A stretch of DNA of 64,000 nt from Kushneria pakistanensis (GTDB lineage Bacteria > Pseudomonadota > Gammaproteobacteria > Pseudomonadales > Halomonadaceae). Every line of letters starts with the position of its first letter. Positions within the stretch are counted from its first letter, which is position 1. The position numbers and the translations under genes were made by a program. Under the pieces are notes generated by a model. The model was not told the origin of the DNA. It saw nothing but the letters and a program-made list of their open reading frames with translations, and ran no database searches. Shown here piece by piece: positions 9,390 to 19,748 of the stretch. The stretch is taken from assembly GCF_014652795.1 (NCBI RefSeq), contig NZ_BMZM01000003.1, forward strand, positions 496,001-560,000, read 5' to 3'.

Positions 9390-9618
9390 ATCCGTCGGCA
9401 GATAAAACGCCAGACATTCAATTCAGTGGCGCTGGATCATGAGGCCAACAAGGGCGATGACCCCGACATCATTTCGACAGACGAAAGCACCATTACCGTC
9501 AGGGTTATCCCCACCGATGAAGAAGGCATGCTGGCACGCCATACCGTCAGTCTTCTGCGCAAGCACACGGATAAGGGCGAATGAATCCGTCGGCAGATAA
9601 AACGCCAGACATTCAATT
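9229..9618 (+). repeat. 195-bp tandem duplication (two copies)
   Basis: Bases 9229-9423 recur at 9424-9618 with one difference (T at 9315, C at 9510). The first copy holds the end of ackA, its stop codon and the start of the gap. The second holds a dead copy of the same C-terminal codons in the same frame (195 = 65 x 3), ending just before the xfp ribosome site. The junction has a CAG microhomology (9229-9231, 9424-9426 and 9619-9621). Near-identity implies a very recent event. Confidence 0.97.
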
Positions 9619-9631
9619 CAGGGAGGAGATC

Positions 9632-12049
9632 ATGTCAGCCAACATGCAGGCGGGATCAGAAGGAAGCACCGTGGATACACAGACGCTGGAACAGCTGGAT
9701 GCCTGGTGGCGCGCCACCAACTATCTCGCGGTAGGCCAGATTTACCTCAGGGACAATCCACTTCTACGTGAGCCGCTCAGCATCGAGCATATCAAGCCAC
9801 GTCTGCTGGGCCACTGGGGCACCTCGCCGGGGCTCAGCCTGATTTATACTCACCTGAATCATCAGATCAAAACACGCGATCTCGACATGATCTATCTGGC
9901 CGGCCCCGGGCATGGCGGCCCGGCCGTGCTGGCCAATGTCTGGCTTGAAGGCAGCTATAGCGAGCATTTTCCGAAGGTGAGCCGGGATGAAGCCGGCATG
10001 CGCGCGCTCTTTCGTCAATTCTCCACGCCCGGCGGCATTCCAAGTCATGTCAGCGTGCCGACGCCGGGTTCCATCCATGAGGGAGGCGAGCTGGGCTACG
10101 TGCTGACCCATGCCTTTGGTGCGGTATTTGATAACCCCGACCTGATCGCTGCCGCTGTCGTGGGGGATGGGGAAGCTGAAACCGGACCGCTGGAAGGTTC
10201 CTGGAAAGGCATTCGCTTTCTCAACCCGAAACGTGATGGTGCCGTGCTGCCGATCTTCCATCTCAACGGCTACAAGATTGCCAGTGCCTCGGTCATGTCA
10301 CGTCAGAGTGACGAAACGCTAACGCACTATTTCAAGGGCCATGGCTACTCGCCGCGCTTTGTGGAAGGCGATGACCCGATGCAGGTCCATCGCGACATGC
10401 ATGATGCCCTTTCAAACGCACTGGATGATATCCGCGAGATCCAGCGTAAGGCACGTGAGCAGGGCAGTCAGGAGGCCCCCGAATGGCCCATGATCGTCAT
10501 GCGTACGCCCAAGGGCTGGACCGGCCCGGATCGCGTGGATGGCGTGCCGATCGCCGGCAGCTACCGCGCCCACCAAGTGCCACTGGGCGGGCTGAAGGAT
10601 AACCCGGAGCATCTCAAGCTGCTGGAAGAATGGTTGAGAAGCTATCGTCCCGACGAGCTTTTTGACGACCAGGGCCGTCCGCTGGCGGCACTGACCGATC
10701 AGGCGCCAGAAGGCGAACGGCGGATGGGATCCAATCCGCATGCCAACGGCGGGCGACTGCGCAAGCCTCTGACGCTGCGTGACTGGGGCGATTACGGTGT
10801 CTCGGTGAATGACGACAATCGCGGGCGCGAGATGACCAGCTCCACCGAGCGCTTGGGGCAGTTCATGCGCGATATCTATCGCGACAATCCGCATAACTTC
10901 CGTCTTTTCTGCCCTGACGAGACCAACTCCAACAAGCTGGGCGCGGTCTTTGAAGCCACGGATCGGTGTCTGATGAGCCCGGTCAATGAAGAAGATGACA
11001 GCATCTCGCCGGACGGTCGGGTCATGGAAGTGCTTAGCGAGCACAACTGCCATGGCTGGCTGGAGGGCTATATCCTGACCGGGCGACACGGCCTTTTTGC
11101 CAGCTATGAAGCGTTTGCCACCATTGTGGATTCAATGGCCATGCAGCATGCCAAATGGCTTGAACATGCTCGCGAAGTGTCCTGGCGCGAGCCGATTCCC
11201 TCCATGAATTATCTGTTGACCTCGACCTGCTGGCGCAACGATCACAATGGTTTCAGTCATCAGGGGCCCGGCTTTATCGACAACCTTTTGAACAAGCAGC
11301 CGGAGGTGGTGCGCATTTATATGCCACCAGATGCCAACTGTCTGTTATCGGTGGCCGATCACTGCTTTCAAAGCACCAGCTATCTCAATGCCATTGTCAT
11401 CGACAAGCACCCTCAGCTGCAGTATTTAAGCGTTGAAGAGGCCCGTGAGCACTGCACGCAAGGCGCCAGCACCTGGCACTGGGCCAGCAATGAGCGCGAT
11501 GATCAGGAAGATCCCGACATTGTCATGGCCTGTGCCGGCGATATTGCTACCCAGGAGACGCTGGCCGCGGTCGATCTGCTGCGCCACTATCTGCCGGAAC
11601 TGGCCGTACGGGTGGTCAACGTGGTGGATCTGATGAGCCTGCCGCCGCGGGATTCACATCCCCATGGCATGAGCCAGCAGCGTTTCGTGGAGCTCTTTAC
11701 GGTCGGCAAGCCGGTGCTTTTTGCCTTCCACGGCTATCCGGGCGTCGTGCATCAGCTGCTGCATGGTCGCTCCAGCAGCGAGCGTTTTCATGTACGGGGC
11801 TATCAGGAGGAGGGGACGACCACGACACCGTTCGACATGGTCGTGCTCAACCACATGAGTCGCATCCATCTGGCACTTGATGCCCTGCGCTATGCCCCGG
11901 GCCATCTCAAGAACGCCGTACGTATCATCGATGAGCTTGAAGGGTTGCTGGAGCAGCACCATCGCTATATTCGCGAGCACTTTGAGGATATGCCGGACAT
12001 TACCGCATGGCGCTGGAGCAAGGGGGAAAATCCGCTGGAGCAAGCGTAA
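9632..12049 (+). CDS. xfp: Xylulose-5-P/fructose-6-P phosphoketolase
   Basis: Thiamine-diphosphate enzyme that splits xylulose-5-phosphate (and/or fructose-6-phosphate) with phosphate into acetyl phosphate plus glyceraldehyde-3-phosphate (or erythrose-4-phosphate). Typical blocks are GHWGTSPGLSLIY, GPGHGGPAVLANVWLEG, STPGGIPSHVSVPTPGSIHEGGELGY, the ThDP motif GDGEAETGPLEGSW, and DETNSNKLGAVFE. I place the start at ATG 9632 behind a strong GGGAGGAG (9621-9628), giving 805 residues, usual for the family; an upstream in-frame ATG at 9581 sits inside the duplicated ackA tail. It forms an acetate-yielding, ATP-generating shunt with ackA. Confidence 0.95.
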   Translation: MSANMQAGSEGSTVDTQTLEQLDAWWRATNYLAVGQIYLRDNPLLREPLSIEHIKPRLLGHWGTSPGLSLIYTHLNHQIKTRDLDMIYLAGPGHGGPAVLANVWLEGSYSEHFPKVSRDEAGMRALFRQFSTPGGIPSHVSVPTPGSIHEGGELGYVLTHAFGAVFDNPDLIAAAVVGDGEAETGPLEGSWKGIRFLNPKRDGAVLPIFHLNGYKIASASVMSRQSDETLTHYFKGHGYSPRFVEGDDPMQVHRDMHDALSNALDDIREIQRKAREQGSQEAPEWPMIVMRTPKGWTGPDRVDGVPIAGSYRAHQVPLGGLKDNPEHLKLLEEWLRSYRPDELFDDQGRPLAALTDQAPEGERRMGSNPHANGGRLRKPLTLRDWGDYGVSVNDDNRGREMTSSTERLGQFMRDIYRDNPHNFRLFCPDETNSNKLGAVFEATDRCLMSPVNEEDDSISPDGRVMEVLSEHNCHGWLEGYILTGRHGLFASYEAFATIVDSMAMQHAKWLEHAREVSWREPIPSMNYLLTSTCWRNDHNGFSHQGPGFIDNLLNKQPEVVRIYMPPDANCLLSVADHCFQSTSYLNAIVIDKHPQLQYLSVEEAREHCTQGASTWHWASNERDDQEDPDIVMACAGDIATQETLAAVDLLRHYLPELAVRVVNVVDLMSLPPRDSHPHGMSQQRFVELFTVGKPVLFAFHGYPGVVHQLLHGRSSSERFHVRGYQEEGTTTTPFDMVVLNHMSRIHLALDALRYAPGHLKNAVRIIDELEGLLEQHHRYIREHFEDMPDITAWRWSKGENPLEQA

Positions 12050-12092
12050 GCGGTACTGGCGATTGCCCATGAACAGGGGCTGCTCATGAGAA

Positions 12093-12116
12093 GGGGCCGA
12101 TATTGATATCGGCCCC
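12093..12116. terminator. Hairpin between xfp and the convergent acidic-protein gene
   Basis: Perfect stem GGGGCCGATA / TATCGGCCCC with a TTGA loop, no long T run. A competing pairing AACAGGGGC (12072-12080) with GCCCCTGTT (12112-12120) overlaps it. It probably ends both convergent transcripts. Confidence 0.6.
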
Positions 12117-12148
12117 TGTTGAATCCACCTGATCAAATAGTGTCAGGC

Positions 12149-12538
12149 TTAAAGGTCATCCGGGTCACGGCTTTCCATATCCGGCCGGGTACGCTGGGGA
12201 TCAACATGATCGCCACCTTCGGATTCCTCGAAATCGAGTGCCTTGATATTGGCTTCGATCCCTTCTTCATCGGCATCGGTCACCTCAAGCTCGTTTTCAA
12301 GCTCGGCGTCCTTTTCATCCACGAGACGCTCATCTTCATCCAGCGCGCCGGTTTCTACCAGATCGGCGTACTCATCGTTTTCATCGGGCAGGATGGACGC
12401 GTCCTCCGTGGAGCCCGTGCCATCATTGATATCTTCCAGATCGTTGGTCCATGCATCCGTTTCCGGTGTGGCGGCGGTCACATCGGTAGCATCGCGTGCC
12501 GGGCGGTTATCGCTGGGGCCCTTTTTTTCCTCGTCCAT
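12149..12538 (-). CDS. Highly acidic small protein of unknown function
   Basis: A 129-residue protein dominated by Asp and Glu (stretches such as DEDERLVDEKDAELENELEV), with almost no hydrophobic or aromatic residues, so it is probably disordered and strongly negatively charged. The start ATG has a GGAGTG ribosome site on the minus strand. I prefer it over the overlapping + frame because that reading is hydrophobic mirror translation of Asp/Glu codons. Similar short acidic proteins occur in halophiles and pseudomonads without known function. It faces xfp tail to tail. Confidence 0.65.
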   Translation of the reverse strand: MDEEKKGPSDNRPARDATDVTAATPETDAWTNDLEDINDGTGSTEDASILPDENDEYADLVETGALDEDERLVDEKDAELENELEVTDADEEGIEANIKALDFEESEGGDHVDPQRTRPDMESRDPDDL

Positions 12539-12842
12539 GAGTACACTCCATCGTTGTCAGGGGATGATCGACATCCGTTGCCCTGAGTCTAGAACATTGT
12601 GGGCCATTACCCTGCGTCATGTGGTGGTCGGCGCCTGATTCTTCAACCCGCCACTTCCAGCATGGTCGCCGAAAACGAAAGATCAGCTTTCAGGGGGTGC
12701 TCAGAGGCGGAAGGAAGTATCGTGAAGTGATGGGGGTAACGAATATCCTTGAAATGAGAATAACCAATTGATTGAAAGGTGATGATTTGGCCCCGGACGT
12801 TTAGAATGGCCTTTCTTATCGGGCACTTGAGGAAAAGAACCC
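12539..12842. other. Divergent intergenic gap
   Basis: 304 bp between the acidic-protein gene and the next + gene. It must hold both promoters, but I see no convincing -35/-10 pair, RNA gene or repeat. Confidence 0.4.
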
Positions 12843-13208
12843 ATGGACGACCTTTCTACTACAGGCGTGGTTGTTGCGGGCATCGTCGTGCTTGAAGGAG
12901 AGCATATCGTGGCCGCGGGCTGCAATGAACACGAGGCGATGGCCAGCGTCCCTCTGGCATGGCAGAAAAGCCCCCTGCTGAAATGTGTACCCGCCTCCAT
13001 GAAGCTGGTACGCCAGGTACAAAAGCGCGGCAGCGTTCCCTTTGTCGTCGTCGATGACATGCTGTGTACCATTGACGATGTGGATGCCATTCTGGAGCCC
13101 GATGACGCCGCCGAAGTACCGGGCAGCCCCGAAGTGGAACAACTTCTATCGCGCACCAATGCGCTGGTAGCAGACAACGATGAAGATGACGCCGAGCGCA
13201 CCGGCTGA
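12843..13208 (+). CDS. Hypothetical protein
   Basis: A 121-residue protein that I do not recognise. It begins with a hydrophobic, possibly beta-rich stretch (TTGVVVAGIVVLEGEHIVAAGC) and contains AWQKSPLLKCVPASMKLVRQVQKRG, then an acidic C-terminal tail from about residue 85. Three Cys residues are spread through the first half. A TTGAGGA ribosome site precedes the ATG. The acidic tail fits the proteome of a halophile. The overlapping minus-strand frames lack a ribosome site. No function is proposed. Confidence 0.6.
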   Translation: MDDLSTTGVVVAGIVVLEGEHIVAAGCNEHEAMASVPLAWQKSPLLKCVPASMKLVRQVQKRGSVPFVVVDDMLCTIDDVDAILEPDDAAEVPGSPEVEQLLSRTNALVADNDEDDAERTG

Positions 13209-13271
13209 TCAAGACGTGCACCGTTCATTTTCAGTCTCTCATTGTTCATTGCCAATACCGTGATTCGTGCC

Positions 13272-13853
13272 ATGTCCGAAACCCTGATGCCCTCGTCTTC
13301 CAGCGCCTGCCCCGACGATGCCGCGCAACCGATCTGGCTGTTTGGTTATGGCTCCCTGATCTACAAGACCGGGTTTGTTTTCAAGACACGCCGTCCTGCC
13401 AGCATCAAGGGGTGGACGCGTCGTTTCTGGCAGGGCTCGCATGATCATCGCGGCACGCTTGAGGCGCCGGGGCGTGTGGCGACACTGGTTCCGCAGGACG
13501 GCGCCATCTGCCATGGCATGGCCTATCTGATCACGCCTGATGTGCTTGACGGGCTCGATATCCGGGAAAAAAACGGTTATCTGCGTGTGGTCACCGATCT
13601 TTATTTTGATGACGGCGAGCGCAGTGAAGCGCTCGTCTATATGGCCACCGAGGGCAACGAGGCCTGGCTGGGTGAGGCCTCGGCGCTGGAAATTGCCCGG
13701 CAGATCTCGACAGCGTGCGGTCCCAGCGGCCCCAATCGTGATTATCTCCTGATGCTGGCAGCATCGTTGCGCGATATGGGTCATGACGATGCCCATGTGC
13801 ATGCCATCGAGCAGGCACTGCTGGCACTGGAGACCCGTGCGGGGACGCCGTGA
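13272..13853 (+). CDS. Glutathione-specific gamma-glutamylcyclotransferase (ChaC-like)
   Basis: Likely cleaves glutathione to 5-oxoproline and Cys-Gly. ChaC marks are FGYGSLIYKTGF (substrate loop), the WTRRFWQGSHDHRGT segment and DIREKNGY, which carries the presumed catalytic Glu. The length of 193 from ATG 13272 is in range; an earlier in-frame TTG at 13242 is possible, and no strong ribosome site decides. It shares a bidirectional terminator with the convergent MCP gene. ChaC in E. coli is next to a cation antiporter gene; no such neighbour is present here. Confidence 0.88.
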   Translation: MSETLMPSSSSACPDDAAQPIWLFGYGSLIYKTGFVFKTRRPASIKGWTRRFWQGSHDHRGTLEAPGRVATLVPQDGAICHGMAYLITPDVLDGLDIREKNGYLRVVTDLYFDDGERSEALVYMATEGNEAWLGEASALEIARQISTACGPSGPNRDYLLMLAASLRDMGHDDAHVHAIEQALLALETRAGTP

Positions 13854-13883
13854 CTCGCAGCGTTATCGCTGGCACCGATATAC

Positions 13884-13911
13884 AAAAAGGACCGCACAAG
13901 CGGTCCTTTTT
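13884..13911. terminator. Bidirectional Rho-independent terminator
   Basis: Perfect stem AAAAAGGACCGC / GCGGTCCTTTTT with a four-base loop, T run on both strands. It ends the ChaC-like gene (+) and the MCP gene (-). Confidence 0.92.
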
Positions 13912-13954
13912 GATACAGGCAGTCAAGCGCCGGGCGTGACAGGAACCGGGCGGG

Positions 13955-15343
13955 TTAGAAGGTTTCCCACTCATCTTCATCGCTGGTGGCACGCGTGCTG
14001 CGAGCCGGGGCGGCAGGTGCAGGTGCGGGCTTGTCTGCCTTCGGGGCGGGGCGTTGATCAGCCACGGGCGCGGATGCCCTGGCGGTCGTTGTCCTGTTGG
14101 TCAGGGCAGGGGCAGAGGTGGTAGCTTTCGGGGCTTCCGGTGGCGTCTGCAGGGCAGGCTCATCCGGCAGAATAAACAGATTCACCGAATCACGCAGGGC
14201 GTGGGCCTGACGTTCCAGCTCACCGGCCGCTCGCGCTGCATTTTGTACCAGTTCGGCATTTTGCTGCGTGACCTGATCGATCTGCGAGATGGCCTGATTG
14301 ACCTGACCGATGCCGCTGCTCTGTTCCTGGGAGGCCGAGGCGATTTCGGCGATGATTTCCGTGGCCCGCTGCACGGATTCAACAATGACCTGCATCGTGC
14401 TGCTGGCCTGTTCCACCAGCGCAGAGCCGTCGCCCACCCGCTTGAGCGAGTTATCGATCAGCTCGCGAATGTCGCCGGCAGCACTGGCAGAGCGCCCGGC
14501 AAGTGCGCGCACCTCACCGGCCACCACGGCAAATCCCTTGCCCTGCTCGCCGGCGCGCGCTGCCTCAACGGAGGCATTGAGTGCCAGGATGTTGGTCTGA
14601 AAGGCGATGGAGTCGATCAGGGCAATGATGTCGCCCATCTGCTGGGAACTCTGACTGATGCCCTGCATGGTCTGCTGGACTTCGACGATGACCTCGCCAC
14701 CGCGCTGTGCCTGGCGGGACGCTTCCTGTGCCAGTTGGCTGGCCTGGTGCGAGTTCTCGGCATTCTGGGTAACGGTGGCCGTCAGCTCTTCCATGCTGGC
14801 CGCGGTCTGCTCAAGCGAGGCGGCCTGCTGTTCGGTACGGGCAGAAAGATCCATGTTGTCACGGGCGATCAGGCGTGCGTCGTCATTGATACGATGGCTG
14901 CCCTGGCGCACGGTACTGACCGTGTGGGACAGGCTCTGTCGCATCGCGGCCAGAGCGCTGAAAAGCCGTCCGATTTCGTTGTCTCCACGGTGTTGGTCGG
15001 TCTCGGACAGATCGCCCTTCGCCATGCGTTCAAAATGGGTGACCAGCCGCTTGAGCGGGTTGATCACGTTGACCGTAACCCCCCACATTACCCCGGCGCT
15101 GACCACAAGGGCGATCACAATGGCCGCTATCATGGCCGTGTGCAGTATCGAGGTGACGTCCTGAAGACGAGCATGCAGCTGGTCGGCGCGACTGCCGTCA
15201 TCGGCGATAAGCTGTAAAAAAAGGTCTTCGCTATAATGAAGGCCATAAAAACCCAGCGCGCTGACGCCTGCTATCAGCCCCACGAAGACGGCAATCACCA
15301 GTGTCCAGCTTGTTTTGACGGTCATGTCATCGATCAGCTTCAT
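13955..15343 (-). CDS. Methyl-accepting chemotaxis protein with minimal periplasmic loop
   Basis: Transmembrane chemoreceptor signalling to CheA/CheW. Two transmembrane helices (about residues 14-36 and 71-93 counted from GTG 15349) are separated by only ~34 residues, against ~150 in Tar/Tsr, so there is no ligand-binding domain of the usual size. A HAMP domain follows ([19 protein letters not shown]), then the methylated helices and the conserved hairpin tip [21 protein letters not shown] Pro/Ala-rich linker ends in EWETF, matching the C-terminal pentapeptide that tethers CheR and CheB. The start is ATG 15343 or GTG 15349. It is divergent from the GGDEF-EAL gene. Confidence 0.92.
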   Translation of the reverse strand: MKLIDDMTVKTSWTLVIAVFVGLIAGVSALGFYGLHYSEDLFLQLIADDGSRADQLHARLQDVTSILHTAMIAAIVIALVVSAGVMWGVTVNVINPLKRLVTHFERMAKGDLSETDQHRGDNEIGRLFSALAAMRQSLSHTVSTVRQGSHRINDDARLIARDNMDLSARTEQQAASLEQTAASMEELTATVTQNAENSHQASQLAQEASRQAQRGGEVIVEVQQTMQGISQSSQQMGDIIALIDSIAFQTNILALNASVEAARAGEQGKGFAVVAGEVRALAGRSASAAGDIRELIDNSLKRVGDGSALVEQASSTMQVIVESVQRATEIIAEIASASQEQSSGIGQVNQAISQIDQVTQQNAELVQNAARAAGELERQAHALRDSVNLFILPDEPALQTPPEAPKATTSAPALTNRTTTARASAPVADQRPAPKADKPAPAPAAPARSTRATSDEDEWETF

Positions 15344-15525
15344 GTTCACTCTTCACCCTGTTTTAAACCCGGGGGGTTATCTGATGATGCAGTATTATCG
15401 GCCGTCTCTGATGAATCTGTAGCCGGTCAGGTTCAGGGCATCAAAAGATATGGAAGACACACTTCAGGAAAGCGTATGGAGGCCGTTATCAACGAGGCAG
15501 GCTCAAAAGAGATGATTTCCCTAAA

Positions 15526-17853
15526 ATGACCGTACGCTACGACCGCAAGGGCATCCCGGCATTACAACAATTGCTGCGCAGCGCAGCGCATGCCACTGAC
15601 TGTGCACGCAGCGTTCTTTACGGTGCCCGGGGCGAGGTCATGGTGAGTTACGGCGGTGGCCTGCTGCCTGCCATGACGCGTGACAAGATCACCATGCTCT
15701 GCGATCTGATCGACAGCAGTGGAGAGGGCCATTTATGCCTTGAGGATGTCCGGCAAAGTGAAGCGCCACTGTTGCAACTCCCCTGGCCGGAAAATACGGC
15801 ATTTGCGGCGCTGGCGACCGTGCGATCCGGGCGCGGCGAGCTATTGGGCGTGCTTTTGGTCAGCGATGATCGACCGCGCCGTGGGCTGAGCACGGCCCAG
15901 TGCTATGTCCTGCATACCCATGCCGCTCAGGTGGGACATCATCATGACTGCCAGCAGGTGCGCGAATCGGTCGAGATTGCCAATACCAGCGGTCGCGAGC
16001 GTCTGCGGCTGCTGGAGTCGGTTGTGGTGCACGCCAATGATTCGATCCTGATTACCGAAGCCGAGCCGGTGGGACTGCCCGGGCCGCGCATCGTCTACTG
16101 TAACGCCGCCTTTACCCGCACCACCGGCTATAGCGAAGCAGATGTGCTGGGTAAAACGCCCCGCATCCTGCAAAACGAGCGCACCGATCGCAAGGCGCTG
16201 GATCGTTTGAGGGCGGCGCTGGACAAATGGCAACCCGTTGAAGTCGAGCTCCTGAACTCCCGTCGTGACGGCAGCGAGTTCTGGGTCGAGCTCAGTATTG
16301 TCCCGGTGGCCAACGAGAAAGGATGGTTTACCCACTGGATCTCGGTCCAGCGCGATATCAGCGAGCGCAAGCGGGCCGAGGAGATCGAGCTGCAGGCACG
16401 CCAGACGCAGGCACAAAACATGGCGCTGGAAGCGCGGCTTCTGGAGCGCCAGCGTATCGAGCAGGAGCTATCCTGGGCGGCGACCCACGATAATCTAACC
16501 GAGCTTTACAACCGGGCCTGGATCATGGCGCGGCTGCGTGAGCTGCTTTCCAGAGCGCCCCCGGCGCAGCCGGAAGCGGCCGTACTGTTCATGGATCTGG
16601 ATCGTTTCAAGCTCGTTAATGACAGTCTCGGCCATCGCGCGGGGGATCAGCTGTTGATGGGCATGGCCCGACGGCTTGAATCCTGTCTGCGCAGCGCCGA
16701 TACCCTGGCCCGGGTAGGAGGCGATGAGTTTGTGGTGCTGATCGAGGATGTTTCACCGGCCCGGGCGGCCGGCGAAGTGGCCCATCGCATTGCCCAGTGT
16801 TTGCAAAAGCCCTTCAGGATTCAGGGACAGAATCTCTTTTCTTCCAGCAGTATCGGTATTGTGGTGCTGGAGTCGCATTACCATACTCCCGAAGAGCTGC
16901 TGCGTGATGCCGATACCGCCATGTATGTGGCCAAGGGAGAGGGGGTCGGACGCTACGTTTTTTTCACCTCCTCCATGCGGGACAGTGTGGTGGAGACGCT
17001 GGCGCTGCAAAACGATCTGCGTCATGCCATGGCGCGTGAAGAATTTACGCTGTGCTATCAGCCCATTCATGAGCCGCACTCGCGTGTGATCAGGGGTATT
17101 GAAGCGTTATTGACCTGGCAGCATCCCGAGCGCGGCAGTGTCGCCCCGGAACTCTTTATCGGCATGGCCGAGGAGCTGGGCATACTGCGCGACATCGGTC
17201 ACTGGGTCATGCATGAGGCCTGTCAGCAGCTGGCGGCGTGGCGTCGGACGTACCCCCGACTCTGTGAGCATCTGACGCTCAACATCAATGTGTCGGCGCA
17301 GGAGCTCAAGCATCACAGCTTCAAGAGTGACCTTGTGTCAGTGCTTGAAGACAGCGGGGTGCCAGCGCATCTGCTGCAGCTTGAGATCAACGAAGGGGTG
17401 TTTCGTCATCATCCCGAGATCATCGGTCAGATCCTGCATGACATTCGCGCGCTGGGGGTGAGTATCGTGCTGGATGACTTCGGTACCGGTTATTCGGCGC
17501 TGAGCTATATCGATCAGTACGAGATTGATGCCATCAAGGTGGATCGCACCTTCGTGCTGCGCATGGTGTTGCATCAGCGTTCCATGGCGATCATGCAGAG
17601 TCTTTTGTGGCTGGGCAGGGCCCTTGAACTGGATATCGTGGCGGAAGGCGTCGAGACCCTGGAGCAGCTGGAGATGCTGCAAAGCCTTGGGTGTCCGCTG
17701 GCGCAGGGCTATTTCCTTTCCCGGCCCATGACGCCCGAGCAGATCGAAGGACTGCTTTCAAGACGTGAAGAGGCACCGTCCGGAGCACGTTCGGCGCTGC
17801 CGCTGTTAACGACGTGGTCTCCAGCGAATTCCGACCCGGATGGATGTTGCTGA
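15526..17853 (+). CDS. PAS-GGDEF-EAL cyclic-di-GMP enzyme
   Basis: Bifunctional-type c-di-GMP regulator, 775 residues, no transmembrane segment seen. Residues ~1-150 resemble a GAF-like sensor. A PAS domain (~165-285) carries NAAFTRTTGYSEADVLG and looks LOV-like, but the reactive Cys position reads GKTPRILQ, so no flavin photochemistry is expected. GGDEF is intact at 398-402, with an RSAD inhibitory site at 389-392. The EAL half keeps EALLTW, NVSAQEL, LEINEG, DDFGTGYS, KVDRTF, AEGVET and the final Gln, so both activities are possible. It is divergent from the MCP gene, a plausible motility/biofilm pairing. Confidence 0.93.
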   Translation: MTVRYDRKGIPALQQLLRSAAHATDCARSVLYGARGEVMVSYGGGLLPAMTRDKITMLCDLIDSSGEGHLCLEDVRQSEAPLLQLPWPENTAFAALATVRSGRGELLGVLLVSDDRPRRGLSTAQCYVLHTHAAQVGHHHDCQQVRESVEIANTSGRERLRLLESVVVHANDSILITEAEPVGLPGPRIVYCNAAFTRTTGYSEADVLGKTPRILQNERTDRKALDRLRAALDKWQPVEVELLNSRRDGSEFWVELSIVPVANEKGWFTHWISVQRDISERKRAEEIELQARQTQAQNMALEARLLERQRIEQELSWAATHDNLTELYNRAWIMARLRELLSRAPPAQPEAAVLFMDLDRFKLVNDSLGHRAGDQLLMGMARRLESCLRSADTLARVGGDEFVVLIEDVSPARAAGEVAHRIAQCLQKPFRIQGQNLFSSSSIGIVVLESHYHTPEELLRDADTAMYVAKGEGVGRYVFFTSSMRDSVVETLALQNDLRHAMAREEFTLCYQPIHEPHSRVIRGIEALLTWQHPERGSVAPELFIGMAEELGILRDIGHWVMHEACQQLAAWRRTYPRLCEHLTLNINVSAQELKHHSFKSDLVSVLEDSGVPAHLLQLEINEGVFRHHPEIIGQILHDIRALGVSIVLDDFGTGYSALSYIDQYEIDAIKVDRTFVLRMVLHQRSMAIMQSLLWLGRALELDIVAEGVETLEQLEMLQSLGCPLAQGYFLSRPMTPEQIEGLLSRREEAPSGARSALPLLTTWSPANSDPDGCC

Positions 17854-17921
17854 AACACAATAACGGATCATTCACCGCTGGCGATGGCCGCCAGCGGCAA
17901 ATGACCCGTCAATGAGGTATC

Positions 17922-17955
17922 AGGGGCAGGGCAGATAATAATCTGTCCTGCCCCT
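17922..17955. terminator. Bidirectional Rho-independent terminator
   Basis: Stem AGGGGCAGGGCAGAT / ATCTGTCCTGCCCCTT (one mismatch pair) with an AATA loop, between the GGDEF-EAL gene and frmA, which converge. Confidence 0.88.
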
Positions 17956-17980
17956 TTACATTACCGGTCGGTAATGGCGA

Positions 17981-19412
<1,432 letters not shown>

Positions 19413-19427
19413 GACAACGTCTCTATA

Positions 19428-19447
19428 TACTATACCCCAGTATGGTA
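19428..19447 (-). promoter_or_regulatory. Probable FrmR operator
   Basis: Inverted repeat TACTATAC-CCCA-GTATGGTA (7 of 8 pairs) with the C4/G4 core typical of CsoR/RcnR/FrmR sites. It lies 15 bp upstream of the frmR ATG. On the minus strand it contains TATAGT, a likely -10, so bound repressor would block RNA polymerase. Confidence 0.75.
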
Positions 19448-19748
19448 AAGACATCCTGACACGAATGCACCCTTTCAATACCCCTGCCTGACAGTCTTTC
19501 CCACAGTGGCGCAATAATCTCTTTCGATGAACGTCAACGCCTGCATATTAATGTAAAAACACTTGAGACCGGCGGCCGGCAAGGCCATCATCGGCGGCCT
19601 TCTTGCCGCAATGCCCATCGGGCAGGCGAGACCACGACCGGGGTGGCATCGGGTCGGGGTGTGCTGAATCTTTCCTGGTGAAAAGTTGGTTGCCCACTAC
19701 CGATAAGACCCTTACCACTGTTGACTTTCCCGATCTGGAATTGACTCC
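19448..19748. other. Intergenic region between frmR and the polyamine operon
   Basis: 301 bp upstream of the + strand polyamine genes. An imperfect hairpin (GGCAAGGCC with GGCCTTCTTGCC, about 19577-19604) is the only structure noticed. I see no clear promoter hexamers or RNA gene. Confidence 0.35.

Noticed and set aside
12119-12586. Hydrophobic open frame on the + strand over the acidic protein
   Set aside because: Phe/Ile/Leu richness is what reverse-complemented Asp/Glu codons give. The minus strand has a ribosome site and halophile-like composition. Some doubt remains.
15526-17853. Blue-light LOV photoreceptor
   Set aside because: The PAS domain has the LOV-like NAAFTRTTGYSEADVLG stretch, but the adduct-forming Cys motif (NCRFLQ) reads TPRILQ.
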